A stretch of 34,217 nucleotides of DNA. Source: an uncultured Bacilli bacterium. GTDB lineage: Bacteria; Bacillota_I; Bacilli_A; RF39; UBA660. The position numbers and the translations under genes are program-made. Shown here piece by piece: positions 8,763 through 16,703 of the stretch (positions are counted from its first letter, which is position 1; every line of letters begins with the position of its first letter). The stretch covers positions 1 through 34,217 of the forward strand of contig CASRZA010000008.1 of the NCBI GenBank assembly GCA_949439935.1. Reading direction: 5' to 3'. Under the pieces are notes generated by a model that worked only from the letters and a program-made list of their open reading frames with translations, did no database searches and was not told where the DNA came from.

Positions 8763-8779
8763 AAAAAGGTGTGTTTTCA
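8750..8779 (+). terminator. Weak terminator-like hairpin at the end of the suf operon
   Basis: AACACAC pairs with GTGTGTT around a purine-rich loop and is followed by a few T residues. It overlaps the sufU stop codon. The T-tract is short, so read-through is possible. Confidence 0.4.
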
Positions 8780-8870
8780 TATCGATAAAAATCGTGTTTG
8801 ACATATGTATCTACAAAATGGAAAAGCTAAAAGTTTTCTAAAACTTACTAATGATTTTGCGCAAAATGTT

Positions 8871-8879
8871 TGTTATAAT
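8871..8879 (+). promoter_or_regulatory. Extended -10 promoter upstream of the short ORF and the 325-residue gene
   Basis: TGTTATAAT with a poor -35 (ATGATT). The predicted start is near 8886. It separates the genes at 8929 and 9080 from the suf operon. Confidence 0.5.
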
Positions 8880-8928
8880 GATAATATATTTTATTAGGAT
8901 GTGCGTACATGAAAATAAGTACTAGAAA

Positions 8929-9063
8929 ATGTTTGTACAAGGCTTCGACGAATGGAGATATAGAAGTTTAATGGACGTATTTGAAAAATGCCAGAGAAGC
9001 CTTGAGATCAAAACGAAAGATTATGCTAACCTTTTAGAAAAAGTATATGACGCATTAAAATAG
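8929..9063 (+). CDS. Small hypothetical protein (44 codons)
   Basis: An open frame of 44 residues with mixed, protein-like composition. It starts MFVQGFDEWRYRSL and continues with an amphipathic, probably helical second half ending in LLEKVYDALK. It ends 16 bases before the ATG of the 325-residue gene and lies behind the same extended -10 promoter. The ATG at 8929 has no strong ribosome binding site. An internal ATG at 8971, and a separate 20-codon ORF from 8909 with AGGATG upstream that overlaps it in another frame, are competing possibilities. It could be a short leader peptide or a decayed gene. I do not recognise it. Confidence 0.35.
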   Translation: MFVQGFDEWRYRSLMDVFEKCQRSLEIKTKDYANLLEKVYDALK

Positions 9064-9079
9064 AAGCTAGGAGGAATTT

Positions 9080-10057
9080 ATGGAAAAGTTTGCTTTTAAA
9101 AGTTTTATGGAAAACGAGGTGGTTCAAAAGACTATCATTTTTGCTGATTCACTCAATCTTAACATAACGGGATGGAAGCCTTCACACTCCAAAGAACATC
9201 CTTATAGAATATTTTTCTTTAGTATGGGCGTATTTGTAGGATATATAGAAGGCAAAACACGGCGGAATAGGAATACTAATTTTAAGACTGATATGCCATT
9301 CAGATTTTGGACTCCGTTTGGGAAAGTAAATGGAAAGTTCTCGACGCGTTTTGAATGCTTTAAATATAGTTTTGAAAATGAGCAGCTAGATAAAATTAGA
9401 GGATTGTTTTGGGTTAAGAATAGTGGATCACAATATAGCCAAGGGTATACTATCGGTTCGAGTGTCCACATAGGACTAGATAATTACGAGGAAATAAGCG
9501 TAAGATTTAATTGTATTAATAGCAATTATGATATCGAGTTAATTAGGTGGAATCGTAGGTCTTATGAAAGCGTGAATCTTTGTTCGAGGTTCGACAGTTA
9601 TTTGAGTATAGGCCATTGTGCTTATCCAATTCTTAATGAAAAGAGAATGCTCGCTAAAATTAATGTGGAATTAGCTGACGATGATGTTACAGTTCCAGTA
9701 AACTTTACATTTTTGAACGGCAAAAGTTATCAGAAGATGACTGATGTCGATGTTTGTAAATTTAAGACAGCTCTTTGTCGAAGAAGAGCAGAACTATTCG
9801 ATTATGACATGTTTGCAGTAGAAATAAATGAGAACGATCCTCGAATGAATGAATTTATCGATGAAATTCGCGAGAAATTAACTCTACTGGCGAACGGAAC
9901 GACTCCAGTTTGTTTATACGATAAGATGGCTAACATTTGTTTCCCAAAGGCTAGAGACGGTTTCAAACTCGCATTATCTAGAGCTCATGACGTGGGAGTC
10001 GCATTTGAACATAGTATGATTTTAAAAAAAATGGAAATCCACGATAGAGTAAATTAA
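9080..10057 (+). CDS. Hypothetical protein, 325 residues, no family recognised
   Basis: A full open frame with an excellent ribosome binding site (AGGAGG, 6 bases before the ATG). I recognise no domain. There is no signal peptide and no transmembrane helix, so it is probably cytosolic. The first 200 residues are rich in aromatic residues and beta-prone segments (for example IFFFSMGVFVGYIEG and MPFRFWTPFGKVNGKF). The C-terminal third is more charged and helical, with DPRMNEFIDEIREKL. Several scattered cysteines are not in CxxC pairs. Base composition and codon use look like its neighbours. It sits between suf and an unusual ABC/FtsX permease in a stretch of three unrecognised genes. Confidence 0.75.
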   Translation: MEKFAFKSFMENEVVQKTIIFADSLNLNITGWKPSHSKEHPYRIFFFSMGVFVGYIEGKTRRNRNTNFKTDMPFRFWTPFGKVNGKFSTRFECFKYSFENEQLDKIRGLFWVKNSGSQYSQGYTIGSSVHIGLDNYEEISVRFNCINSNYDIELIRWNRRSYESVNLCSRFDSYLSIGHCAYPILNEKRMLAKINVELADDDVTVPVNFTFLNGKSYQKMTDVDVCKFKTALCRRRAELFDYDMFAVEINENDPRMNEFIDEIREKLTLLANGTTPVCLYDKMANICFPKARDGFKLALSRAHDVGVAFEHSMILKKMEIHDRVN

Positions 10058-10202
10058 TTATTATATGAATACACCTGTGTTCGATAGATGGTTTTTTGTT
10101 CTGTAAAACCTGTCAGTACGCTTGCAATTAAAATCGTTTGGTTATATTCTTTTAATATAAGGTGAAGGAACTTTACAAAATCCATACTTTCTCGATATAC
10201 AA

Positions 10203-10225
10203 TAGGTCGGTAAAGGCCTGTTTTT
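10203..10225 (+). terminator. Probable terminator between 9080 gene and the permease gene
   Basis: AGGTC pairs with GGCCT (one G-T pair) across GGTAAA and is followed by GTTTTTGTTTT. The stem is short but placed just upstream of the next promoter. Confidence 0.5.
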
Positions 10226-10238
10226 GTTTTGATTTTTA

Positions 10239-10267
10239 TTGTAACTCAAGGGCATTTACGTTATAAT
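10239..10267 (+). promoter_or_regulatory. Sigma-A-type promoter of the ABC/FtsX gene
   Basis: TTGTAA (10239-10244), 17-base spacer, TATAAT (10262-10267). It has the same -35 hexamer and spacing as the rlmN promoter. The gene starts at 10305 behind AGGAAG. Confidence 0.7.
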
Positions 10268-10304
10268 CTAATTATCAGTAATGATCATATAGGAAGTAGA
10301 TAAT

Positions 10305-12572
10305 ATGATAAAAATAATAAAAATATCGAAAGAAGTAGATAAGAAGAAGATTTTAGATAATATAAGTTTAGAATTACCCGATACAGGTTTTGTAGCCCTA
10401 AGTGGAGAAGAACTGTCTTGGAGTGGTTTTATTTTAGGAATACTCGGGGGTATGGAAGCTCCTACAAATGGTTCTGTTATAATAGATAATACCGTTTTGA
10501 CGCATAAAAATGAGAAAGAGTTGGCAGAATTTAGAGATAAAAACTTAGCTTTGCTTGCCGGGGAGAACGACTTGGTCAGTTGGATGAGCGTTCGTGAAAA
10601 TTTGGAATTTGTAAATGATGCGAGTGAATTTGACAGCGTCGTTAAGTCCTTTAACATCGAGAATATCATGGATAAACAAGTTAGCGAAATTACTCTTGAA
10701 GAAAAATATAGAGTCGCTTTGGCAAGGATCATCTTAAAGAATCCGAGAATAATTTTAGTAGATGAAATACCTAACAATTTAAGTAGAGGCGCAAAGACAG
10801 CTACGTTGAAACTCTTGAAGTCGCTTAGTCGACAAAGGCTCGTCGTCCTCGTCTCAAGAGATGACTATGAAGTAGATGAATATATCGATGTTTTGGTAGA
10901 GTTTGAAAGCAATAAAATAGTCAAAGTGAACCGTTTTAAAGACAGTTTTGCTAAAAATGAGATTGTCGTTAATAGAAGTAAATTTCCTATATTTAAGTTT
11001 GTTAGGAGATATTTTGAACTGTTTAAGTATCGAATCTTGCTTTCTATCTTTTTTGGAATATTGTCAATCTTTTCTTTTCTTTTGGGAAGCGCTTTAAAAA
11101 GCATCGACCTTGCAAGCGAGCATGCCGGCCATCTTCTATCGAACGACAGTATTCCTGTGCTGTTGGAAACTGGTAATGACATTTTGGGAGAAAATGTCTT
11201 AAAAATGATCGAAGAAACTAAATTTATAGATAGTCCTTTAAAAATAGGGAAGACTGTGGGTGGTATCAACAACGCCTATGCTAAGTTTTCGTTTGGTACT
11301 TATGATGAAAAGAAGAATGGATTATATTATAAAGATCCAGTAGAAATGTACTCTTATTTCGATGTCGAGGCGTTAGATAATATCGATTTTGGAGCGTCCC
11401 CATCTGATAACAGTGAAATCGTTATAAACTCTTATTTAGCCGATCTGATGATAGAACTGGGAGTCGAAGACAGTGAAGGAGAATTATATAGACCAAAAGA
11501 TTATGAAGAACTAGTGAACTCAAAAAGATATATCAAGTTAGGAGATAAAAACGTAGCCATTTCGGGTATTAAAGTAGTAGATCTCAAACATTTTAGTTCA
11601 TTAAAAGAAACTAGGAATACTTTTAAAAATATCGAAGTATTCGAAGAAACAGTAAAAAATGTAGGTGCAAATATATATGTCATAAAGGGTTTTTTTGAAC
11701 TTTTCTCTGTCGTAGATGAATGTAATCCTATCTACAATTTTAAGTATGCGGAGGCCGATGATACTATCCCCGTTGAACGAAGAGTAGTATTTAAAAACTC
11801 TATTGTTTTGGAAGATGAGACTCTCGTAAGAGAATTAAATAAAGGTGAAATAATCATAGGAAAAGATGATGTCAAACATCTAGGCATATATGCCGATACG
11901 GCGATAGGTAATAAAATCTCACTTTTTGTAGAAGATTCTTCTATGGAAGAAACTTATGTTTTAGACTTTATCGTCAAAGGTATCTCGAGAGATGGAAATA
12001 TGTACTTTAATAGGGAAGACCTGAGCGATTATTTTTGGGATGGCGTAGGAGTAAATAAGGTTGAAGTTCACGAAAGAGATGAGAATAATTTAAGGGTCAT
12101 GCTTGAAAGAGGTTTGTTCGACGAAAATATCTTTATCAAAACGCCATACTCGGGAATTTTTAATAGATTAGGTGAGCAATTAAGGTCTCCTGAAACTCTT
12201 TTGAAATTATCTTGCATCTCAGGTATATTTTTAACTATAAGCTGTTTCGGTTGGCTCGTACATGGTGTCCTAAAAGAGTTTAATCGCGACTTAAGACTTT
12301 TGAGTTGGATCGGAATACCTGACTGGAAGCTTACATCTTCTATAAGTGTTTTAGTGGCAGTCGAAAGTGTAATCGTAACGAGTCTCGGTTTAGTATTTTC
12401 TTATATATCTAAAGTTTTGATAAATCACATGGTCGGTTCATTAGTTTTTAATTCGGTCGACATGGTAGCTTTCAATACGTTCGAGATATTATCCTGTTTA
12501 GCTTTTCTAATCGTCGTGAACGTATGTATATATTTTATTGTAGTTCATAGTAGGAATCGAGCTCGCGGTTGA
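10305..12572 (+). CDS. FtsX/MacB-type permease fused to a degenerate ABC ATPase domain
   Basis: A 755-residue fusion. Residues 1 to about 215 align by eye with an ABC ATPase (GFVALSGEEL, then ILGGMEAPTNGSVII, IILVDEIP). The catalytic motifs are broken: the Walker A position reads SGEELSWSGF with Trp where Lys should be; the Q-loop glutamine is not seen; the LSGGQ signature is ITLEEKYRVALAR; and the H-loop reads VSRDD, with Arg for His. Only Walker B (LVDE) survives. A transmembrane helix near 246-264 is followed by a large extracytoplasmic domain (about 265-645) and three C-terminal helices (GIFLTISCFGWLV, VLVAVESVIVTSLGLVF, LAFLIVVNVCIYFIVV), the MacB/FtsX layout. It is unlikely to hydrolyse ATP by itself. 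It may be a non-transporting sensor or mechanotransmitter, or may pair with a separate ATPase. No such partner lies next to it. Confidence 0.8.
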   Translation: MIKIIKISKEVDKKKILDNISLELPDTGFVALSGEELSWSGFILGILGGMEAPTNGSVIIDNTVLTHKNEKELAEFRDKNLALLAGENDLVSWMSVRENLEFVNDASEFDSVVKSFNIENIMDKQVSEITLEEKYRVALARIILKNPRIILVDEIPNNLSRGAKTATLKLLKSLSRQRLVVLVSRDDYEVDEYIDVLVEFESNKIVKVNRFKDSFAKNEIVVNRSKFPIFKFVRRYFELFKYRILLSIFFGILSIFSFLLGSALKSIDLASEHAGHLLSNDSIPVLLETGNDILGENVLKMIEETKFIDSPLKIGKTVGGINNAYAKFSFGTYDEKKNGLYYKDPVEMYSYFDVEALDNIDFGASPSDNSEIVINSYLADLMIELGVEDSEGELYRPKDYEELVNSKRYIKLGDKNVAISGIKVVDLKHFSSLKETRNTFKNIEVFEETVKNVGANIYVIKGFFELFSVVDECNPIYNFKYAEADDTIPVERRVVFKNSIVLEDETLVRELNKGEIIIGKDDVKHLGIYADTAIGNKISLFVEDSSMEETYVLDFIVKGISRDGNMYFNREDLSDYFWDGVGVNKVEVHERDENNLRVMLERGLFDENIFIKTPYSGIFNRLGEQLRSPETLLKLSCISGIFLTISCFGWLVHGVLKEFNRDLRLLSWIGIPDWKLTSSISVLVAVESVIVTSLGLVFSYISKVLINHMVGSLVFNSVDMVAFNTFEILSCLAFLIVVNVCIYFIVVHSRNRARG

Positions 12573-12581
12573 CTCTTCTTC

Positions 12582-12610
12582 TTTACTTTTATGGAACTTG
12601 ATGATAAAAT
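12582..12610 (+). promoter_or_regulatory. Promoter of the 568-residue gene
   Basis: TTTACT (12582-12587), 17 bases, TAAAAT (12605-12610) with the TG extension at 12602-12603. Its predicted start (near 12617) lies after the upstream ATG at 12591, which supports ATG 12639 as the real start. Confidence 0.6.
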
Positions 12611-12638
12611 ATTCAAGTCTTTTGAAAGGGGAAACGAT

Positions 12639-14345
12639 ATGAGGCCAACAGAAAAGTTTAAACGTGGATTAAAAGATTTACGTAGGCAATTGACCGAAAA
12701 GTTGCAATACTATAAAGAACAGGAAAATGAGTTTTGTGAAAAGCTAGGAAGACAATCTATGGAGGTCGCTATAACCTATCAAGAATTCACCGATAAGATG
12801 AATCAAGAAGAGTACGAGTCATTTTTAGATGCCAAAGCAGAAGATATATGCCTACAAAATAGGGATGAATCCCGGGCACTTAAAAGAAAGATGCTGTACA
12901 TATCTCGAATTATATCTGACTTGAACGATGTAATAAATAATTTTTCTCTCGATAGAGCAGACCGGTTTATTCCATTACAGATTTTAATGGAATTGTTATA
13001 TTATGCGTGTAGTGCAAACATTATTTCATTAGAAGAGGCGGGACGCATATTAGGTATGGTTATACGCGCCGGTAGTAGAAATCTAGGCAAAGATTCTAAC
13101 CGATATAGCGAAGTTGCAATCATAGTCTTAGAGGACTATTTTAATGAAGATGGAACCTTCAAGTATAATGACAGGATCGATAGATTTAAGGTTGCGATAG
13201 AGTATCTAGAAAGATGTCCAGACACACTTAGAATGTTATTAAGTAAATTTTTACATATTAATTATGATAGGGTCGATTTGAGTACTGGCTTGACAGAACT
13301 TTTGGCAGCGAACAATGCGTTGTTGAGAGAAAAGGTGGGAGAAACTAGTACTTTGCTTATAAAACAATATATGAACGATTTCGAGGAGAAAAGTAGTCAA
13401 ATATTTGGCAATACTGGCGAGCAGGATAGTCTTTGGCAAGTGGTATCGATGTGTTTCGATCATGAAAAGGCTATAAAGCCGATCGACTTGAGTTGTTACC
13501 TCTATACTGTCGTGGCCTGTACGATGACCAGTGAAGTTGATCCAAAAGCAGCTGTCGAATGTTTGGGAATGCTCGTACACATCGACCAAAGTGCTAATTC
13601 TAGAATTTATGATGAGAGGTATCCTAAAGAAGTTAAACGTCTTGTAGAGTATTTTAATGAAGATGGAACTTTTAAGGAAAATTCTCGTGTCTTGGACTTT
13701 AGAACTATGATCGGCGATCTCATGCGTATAAATTTTAGAAAACCGCCAGCGCTTCAGCTTCCAAAATCCGCGGAAGATTTACTCGAACGCATGGTCGGCC
13801 TCTTGGAAAAAAGTAATGACGAATATAGACGCAGTCACGTCCAAAGGAAGAAGGAAGCGCTAGCGCAGAAGGCCCGGGAGAGACTAATCGAGTATTATGA
13901 TTATATCGATGGTAGAGTCGTCGCTGTTCCTTTTGACTTGGACGATTTCTTGGATATTCTCGGTAAATGTGATTTTTCGGAGGATGAAAACGAGACTATA
14001 ATGAGACACATGAATAATAGGATCAAAATTAGGGGTTATAAAATAGGATACATTTTAGATGAAGAAGAATTACAATTATATTTAGATGCAACAGATCTAT
14101 TAACTGAGCTTTCTAAAGACAGTTCTGATCGACTCGAAATTGAAGATGCGATAAGCAATCTAAGTTCACTCGTGTCGTTATATTCTAGTGAATTAGATAC
14201 AAGTGAAAAAGCGTACCTAGAAGAAGAAAAACACGAGATATTGGATTGTCTCGAGAGAATCGTAAAGAAATATGCACTTTCTGGTGAATCTTCTGTCGGT
14301 AGAGGTGATACTCATAAATCGTTAGTGATTGAGCCTTTAAAATAG
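12639..14345 (+). CDS. Hypothetical protein, 568 residues, internally duplicated
   Basis: I recognise no named family. The N-terminus (about 1-75) is charged and coiled-coil-like. Two related blocks follow. Each has a hydrophobic helical segment, a spaced stretch and then the motif YFNEDGTFK followed by N-x-R. The motif starts at bases 13137 and 13650, 171 codons apart, and 20 bases are identical between the copies. The C-terminal part (about 400-568) is acidic and helical. No membrane segment or signal peptide is seen. The open frame extends back to 12591, but AAAGGGG lies 7 bases before ATG 12639 and the predicted promoter overlaps the longer start. It sits between the odd ABC/FtsX gene and era, and may be lineage-specific. 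Confidence 0.75.
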   Translation: MRPTEKFKRGLKDLRRQLTEKLQYYKEQENEFCEKLGRQSMEVAITYQEFTDKMNQEEYESFLDAKAEDICLQNRDESRALKRKMLYISRIISDLNDVINNFSLDRADRFIPLQILMELLYYACSANIISLEEAGRILGMVIRAGSRNLGKDSNRYSEVAIIVLEDYFNEDGTFKYNDRIDRFKVAIEYLERCPDTLRMLLSKFLHINYDRVDLSTGLTELLAANNALLREKVGETSTLLIKQYMNDFEEKSSQIFGNTGEQDSLWQVVSMCFDHEKAIKPIDLSCYLYTVVACTMTSEVDPKAAVECLGMLVHIDQSANSRIYDERYPKEVKRLVEYFNEDGTFKENSRVLDFRTMIGDLMRINFRKPPALQLPKSAEDLLERMVGLLEKSNDEYRRSHVQRKKEALAQKARERLIEYYDYIDGRVVAVPFDLDDFLDILGKCDFSEDENETIMRHMNNRIKIRGYKIGYILDEEELQLYLDATDLLTELSKDSSDRLEIEDAISNLSSLVSLYSSELDTSEKAYLEEEKHEILDCLERIVKKYALSGESSVGRGDTHKSLVIEPLK

Positions 14346-14356
14346 TATTGTAGAGT

Positions 14357-14382
14357 AAAAGAGTATGTGTAATGCTCTTTTT
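14357..14382 (+). terminator. Rho-independent terminator before era
   Basis: AAAAGAGTAT pairs with ATGCTCTTTT over 10 positions (one G-T pair) with a five-base loop, and continues into T residues. It closes the transcript of the 568-residue gene. Confidence 0.75.
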
Positions 14383-14386
14383 ATAT

Positions 14387-14415
14387 TTGCAAGGAATGGG
14401 CTTTTATGATAGAAT
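14387..14415 (+). promoter_or_regulatory. Promoter of era-yqzL-recO
   Basis: TTGCAA (14387-14392), 17-base spacer and TAGAAT (14410-14415) with the upstream TG, giving TGATAGAAT. The transcript would begin near 14422, ahead of the AAGGTG ribosome binding site of era. Confidence 0.65.
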
Positions 14416-14437
14416 TATGAAGATGGAAGGTGATGAG

Positions 14438-15325
14438 ATGAGAAGTGGATTCGTAAGCATAATCGGCAGACCAAACACAGGGAAGAGTACTCTTTTGAAT
14501 TCGATAGTAAATGCTAAATTAGCTATCACTTCGAATGTGGCGGGGACAACTAGGAATACGATCGAAGGAATATATAACGATGCGGATACACAGATAATCT
14601 TTATCGATACACCTGGAATACATAAACCGATTAACAGATTAGGTAGAGTGTTGAATCGTGAATCATATAGGATGCTTAAAGACATAGATGCAATATTGTT
14701 TTTGGTCGACGCATCAGAAAAGTTTGGCAGAGGAGACGAGTTCGTTCTCAGAACGTTTAAGACAGTAGATGTACCTGTAGTTTTAGTCATAAATAAGATC
14801 GATAAGATTACAGATGAACAATTAGTTTCAAAGATAAACGAATATAAAAATCTTTATACTTTTGCCGACATCGTTCCTGTAAGTGCTTTAAACGATGACA
14901 ATGTCGACGAACTCATCAAGGTCGTCAAAGCTTATATGAACGACGGAATGAAATATTATAACAGCGATCAGATAACGAATCTAAATCCAAAATTTATGAT
15001 AAGCGAACTCGTTCGAGAGAAAGTTTTGAGATTAACTCATGAAGAAGTTCCGCATTCTGTAACGTGCGTTACGACCCATTATGAAGTGAAAAAGGATATC
15101 GTCGAAGTTTATGTCGATATCATAGTCGACAGGGATTCTCTGAAGAAGATCATAATCGGAAAAGGAGGATCTATGCTCAAGGAGATCGGTAGCCAAGCGC
15201 GAGTCGACATCGAGAGCATGTTCGATAAAAAAGTTTATTTAGAGCTTTATTGTAAAACTGTTCCAAGATGGAGAGATAGAGAAAATCTTCTTAAAGATCT
15301 AGGTTTTAGTGAACACGATGAATAA
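14438..15325 (+). CDS. era: Ribosome biogenesis GTPase Era
   Basis: Era binds the 3' end of 16S rRNA and the 30S subunit and is usually essential. GTPase motifs: GRPNTGKST at the N-terminus (G1), a TTR-type switch (GTTRNTI), DTPG (G3) and NKID (G4). The C-terminal KH domain is clear (IIIGKGGSMLKEIG). The length of 295 is typical. The frame is open upstream to 14372, but ATG 14438 has GGAAGGTG just before it and yields the expected RSGFVSIIG beginning. The order era, yqzL, recO is the conserved Bacillota arrangement. Confidence 0.96.
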   Translation: MRSGFVSIIGRPNTGKSTLLNSIVNAKLAITSNVAGTTRNTIEGIYNDADTQIIFIDTPGIHKPINRLGRVLNRESYRMLKDIDAILFLVDASEKFGRGDEFVLRTFKTVDVPVVLVINKIDKITDEQLVSKINEYKNLYTFADIVPVSALNDDNVDELIKVVKAYMNDGMKYYNSDQITNLNPKFMISELVREKVLRLTHEEVPHSVTCVTTHYEVKKDIVEVYVDIIVDRDSLKKIIIGKGGSMLKEIGSQARVDIESMFDKKVYLELYCKTVPRWRDRENLLKDLGFSEHDE

Positions 15326-15373
15326 AATACTGTAATTTGCCCCAAAATAATAGTAGAAAAGGGGAGAATTACG

Positions 15374-15466
15374 ATGAAAAAGAAAGAAGCATGGCTAAAA
15401 TTTGTCGCTTCAGGAAGAGTCGAAGATTATCTAGAATATAAGAAGATCGAAAGAAAGGAAAAATAA
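15374..15466 (+). CDS. yqzL: YqzL family miniprotein between era and recO
   Basis: A 30-residue ORF with a strong ribosome binding site (GGGGAGA, 8 bases before the ATG). The core AWLKFVASGRVEDYLEYKK resembles the small YqzL family (pattern W-x-x-F-x-x-T/S-G-x-x-x-x-Y-L-x-Y/F-K), which sits between era and recO in Bacillus and relatives. The position is therefore strong support. Its function is unknown. It ends five bases before recO and is very likely cotranscribed and coupled with it. The region from era to yqzL has no separate promoter that I can see. Confidence 0.8.
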   Translation: MKKKEAWLKFVASGRVEDYLEYKKIERKEK

Positions 15467-15471
15467 GTGCG

Positions 15472-16197
15472 ATGATTAGGGAGTTTGAAGGTATAATTGT
15501 TTCAGAAACGCCATATAGTGAATCCAGTAAGATCTTAAATATTCTTACCAAAGACGAAGGCATCATAGGCGTGATGGCAAAGGGGGCTAAGAAGATAAAA
15601 AGTCCCCTTAGAAGTGTGACTGAAAAATTTACTTTAGGTGTTTTTCACGTCTATTACCATAAAGATAAACTCTCTACGCTAGTAAGTGCGGATGTATTAA
15701 ATCCTTTACGCAATATAAAGACCGATATTATAAAGATCGGTTATTTGACGTATATAGTAGAACTCGCATATCAAACTGCTAAACAAAACGAAGATAAAGA
15801 TATATATAATATATTGAAAGCAACAGTATTAAAGATTGAAGAAGGTTTAGATCCACGCATAATGACGAATATATTAGAAGTTAAGATGCTCGACTACTTG
15901 GGGGTCGGTATAGACTTAGATAAATGCATAAAATGCGGCAACAATACAAGTATAGTTACTATAAACGGCGATGCGGGAGGATATATTTGTTCTGATTGCC
16001 ATACGAACGAACCTATCTATAGCGATAAGACGATAAAAATGTTCAGATTATATTATTATGTAGACATAAACTCGGTGAGCGATCTCAAAATAAGCGACGA
16101 AGTCGTCGAAAACATCGATACGATATTGAAGGATTATTACGACAGGTTTACTGGATTATATCTTAAAAGTAAAGAATTTTTGAAAAGCGTCACATAA
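15472..16197 (+). CDS. recO: DNA repair protein RecO
   Basis: RecO binds ssDNA and helps load RecA in the RecFOR pathway. The N-terminal OB fold (FEGIIVSETPYSESSKILNI, then GIIGVMAKGAKK) is typical. The zinc-finger motif CIKCGN...CSDCH is present in the second half with two CxxC pairs. The length of 241 is normal. The ATG follows the yqzL stop by 5 bases, with AAGGA somewhat far upstream. It ends at a strong bidirectional terminator. Confidence 0.94.
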   Translation: MIREFEGIIVSETPYSESSKILNILTKDEGIIGVMAKGAKKIKSPLRSVTEKFTLGVFHVYYHKDKLSTLVSADVLNPLRNIKTDIIKIGYLTYIVELAYQTAKQNEDKDIYNILKATVLKIEEGLDPRIMTNILEVKMLDYLGVGIDLDKCIKCGNNTSIVTINGDAGGYICSDCHTNEPIYSDKTIKMFRLYYYVDINSVSDLKISDEVVENIDTILKDYYDRFTGLYLKSKEFLKSVT

Positions 16198-16198
16198 A

Positions 16199-16231
16199 AA
16201 TATACTGGAATGACCAGTATATTATTTTTTT
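16199..16231. terminator. Bidirectional terminator between recO and the HIT gene
   Basis: AATATACTGG and CCAGTATATT form a perfect 10-base-pair stem with a five-base loop. A T-run follows on the plus side (ATTTTTTT), and A-runs on the left give T on the minus side. It covers the stop of the HIT gene. Confidence 0.85.
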
Positions 16232-16599
16232 AGAAGTTCGGCGAATTCATCTTGAGACATAGTTGGTTTTTTTCCTTTGGCATAGACTGGTAATAGATGC
16301 ATGTGGTAATGTTTGACTTGTTGTTCACTTCCATAGTTTACGATTATTTTTATGCCTTCTAGACCAGGATATACTGATTCCATCTTTTTGATTAGCATCT
16401 TAGCAGTTTCTTGGATGTGGTTATTTATTTCATCGTCCATATCTAAAAACGTCGTATAGTGATTCTTGGGTATGATAAGTACGTGCCCGGGGCTCGATGG
16501 ATTAGCGTCCATGATAGATATTACATGTTCATCTTCGTAGACTGACATCGATGGTATTTCACCTCTTATTATTTTGCAAAAAACGTCCATGTTGTTCAT
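16222..16599 (-). CDS. HIT family nucleotide hydrolase
   Basis: Small histidine-triad protein (125 residues). The HxHxH motif is seen as HYHMHLLP with His97, His99 and His101; the N-terminal CKIIRGEIPS and the PxSPGHVLIIPK block are family hallmarks. Members hydrolyse adenosine phosphoramidate or act on AMP-lysine and dinucleoside polyphosphate type substrates, so the exact substrate cannot be told. AAAGGAGA lies 8 bases before the ATG at 16599, with a second in-frame ATG at 16590. It is a single gene, convergent with recO. Confidence 0.93.
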   Translation of the reverse strand: MNNMDVFCKIIRGEIPSMSVYEDEHVISIMDANPSSPGHVLIIPKNHYTTFLDMDDEINNHIQETAKMLIKKMESVYPGLEGIKIIVNYGSEQQVKHYHMHLLPVYAKGKKPTMSQDEFAELLKK

Positions 16600-16649
16600 C
16601 TCCTTTTAACTATCTTATCATTTTAGTATGCGCATTGGCAACTATATTA

Positions 16650-16678
16650 TTGACATAATTATTTAATTTTTGTAAAAT
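16650..16678 (+). promoter_or_regulatory. Strong sigma-A promoter of the gene at 16704
   Basis: TTGACA (16650-16655), 17 bases and TAAAAT (16673-16678), the closest consensus match in the window. The downstream AAAGGA ribosome binding site is well placed. Confidence 0.75.
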
Positions 16679-16703
16679 AGGAGCCAATAGAAAGGAATGT
16701 ATT

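Noticed and set aside
8909-8971. MKISTRK-type start resembling Rrf2/IscR regulators next to the suf genes
   Set aside because: Only six residues match, the frame ends after 20 codons, and no second half of an Rrf2 protein follows in any frame.
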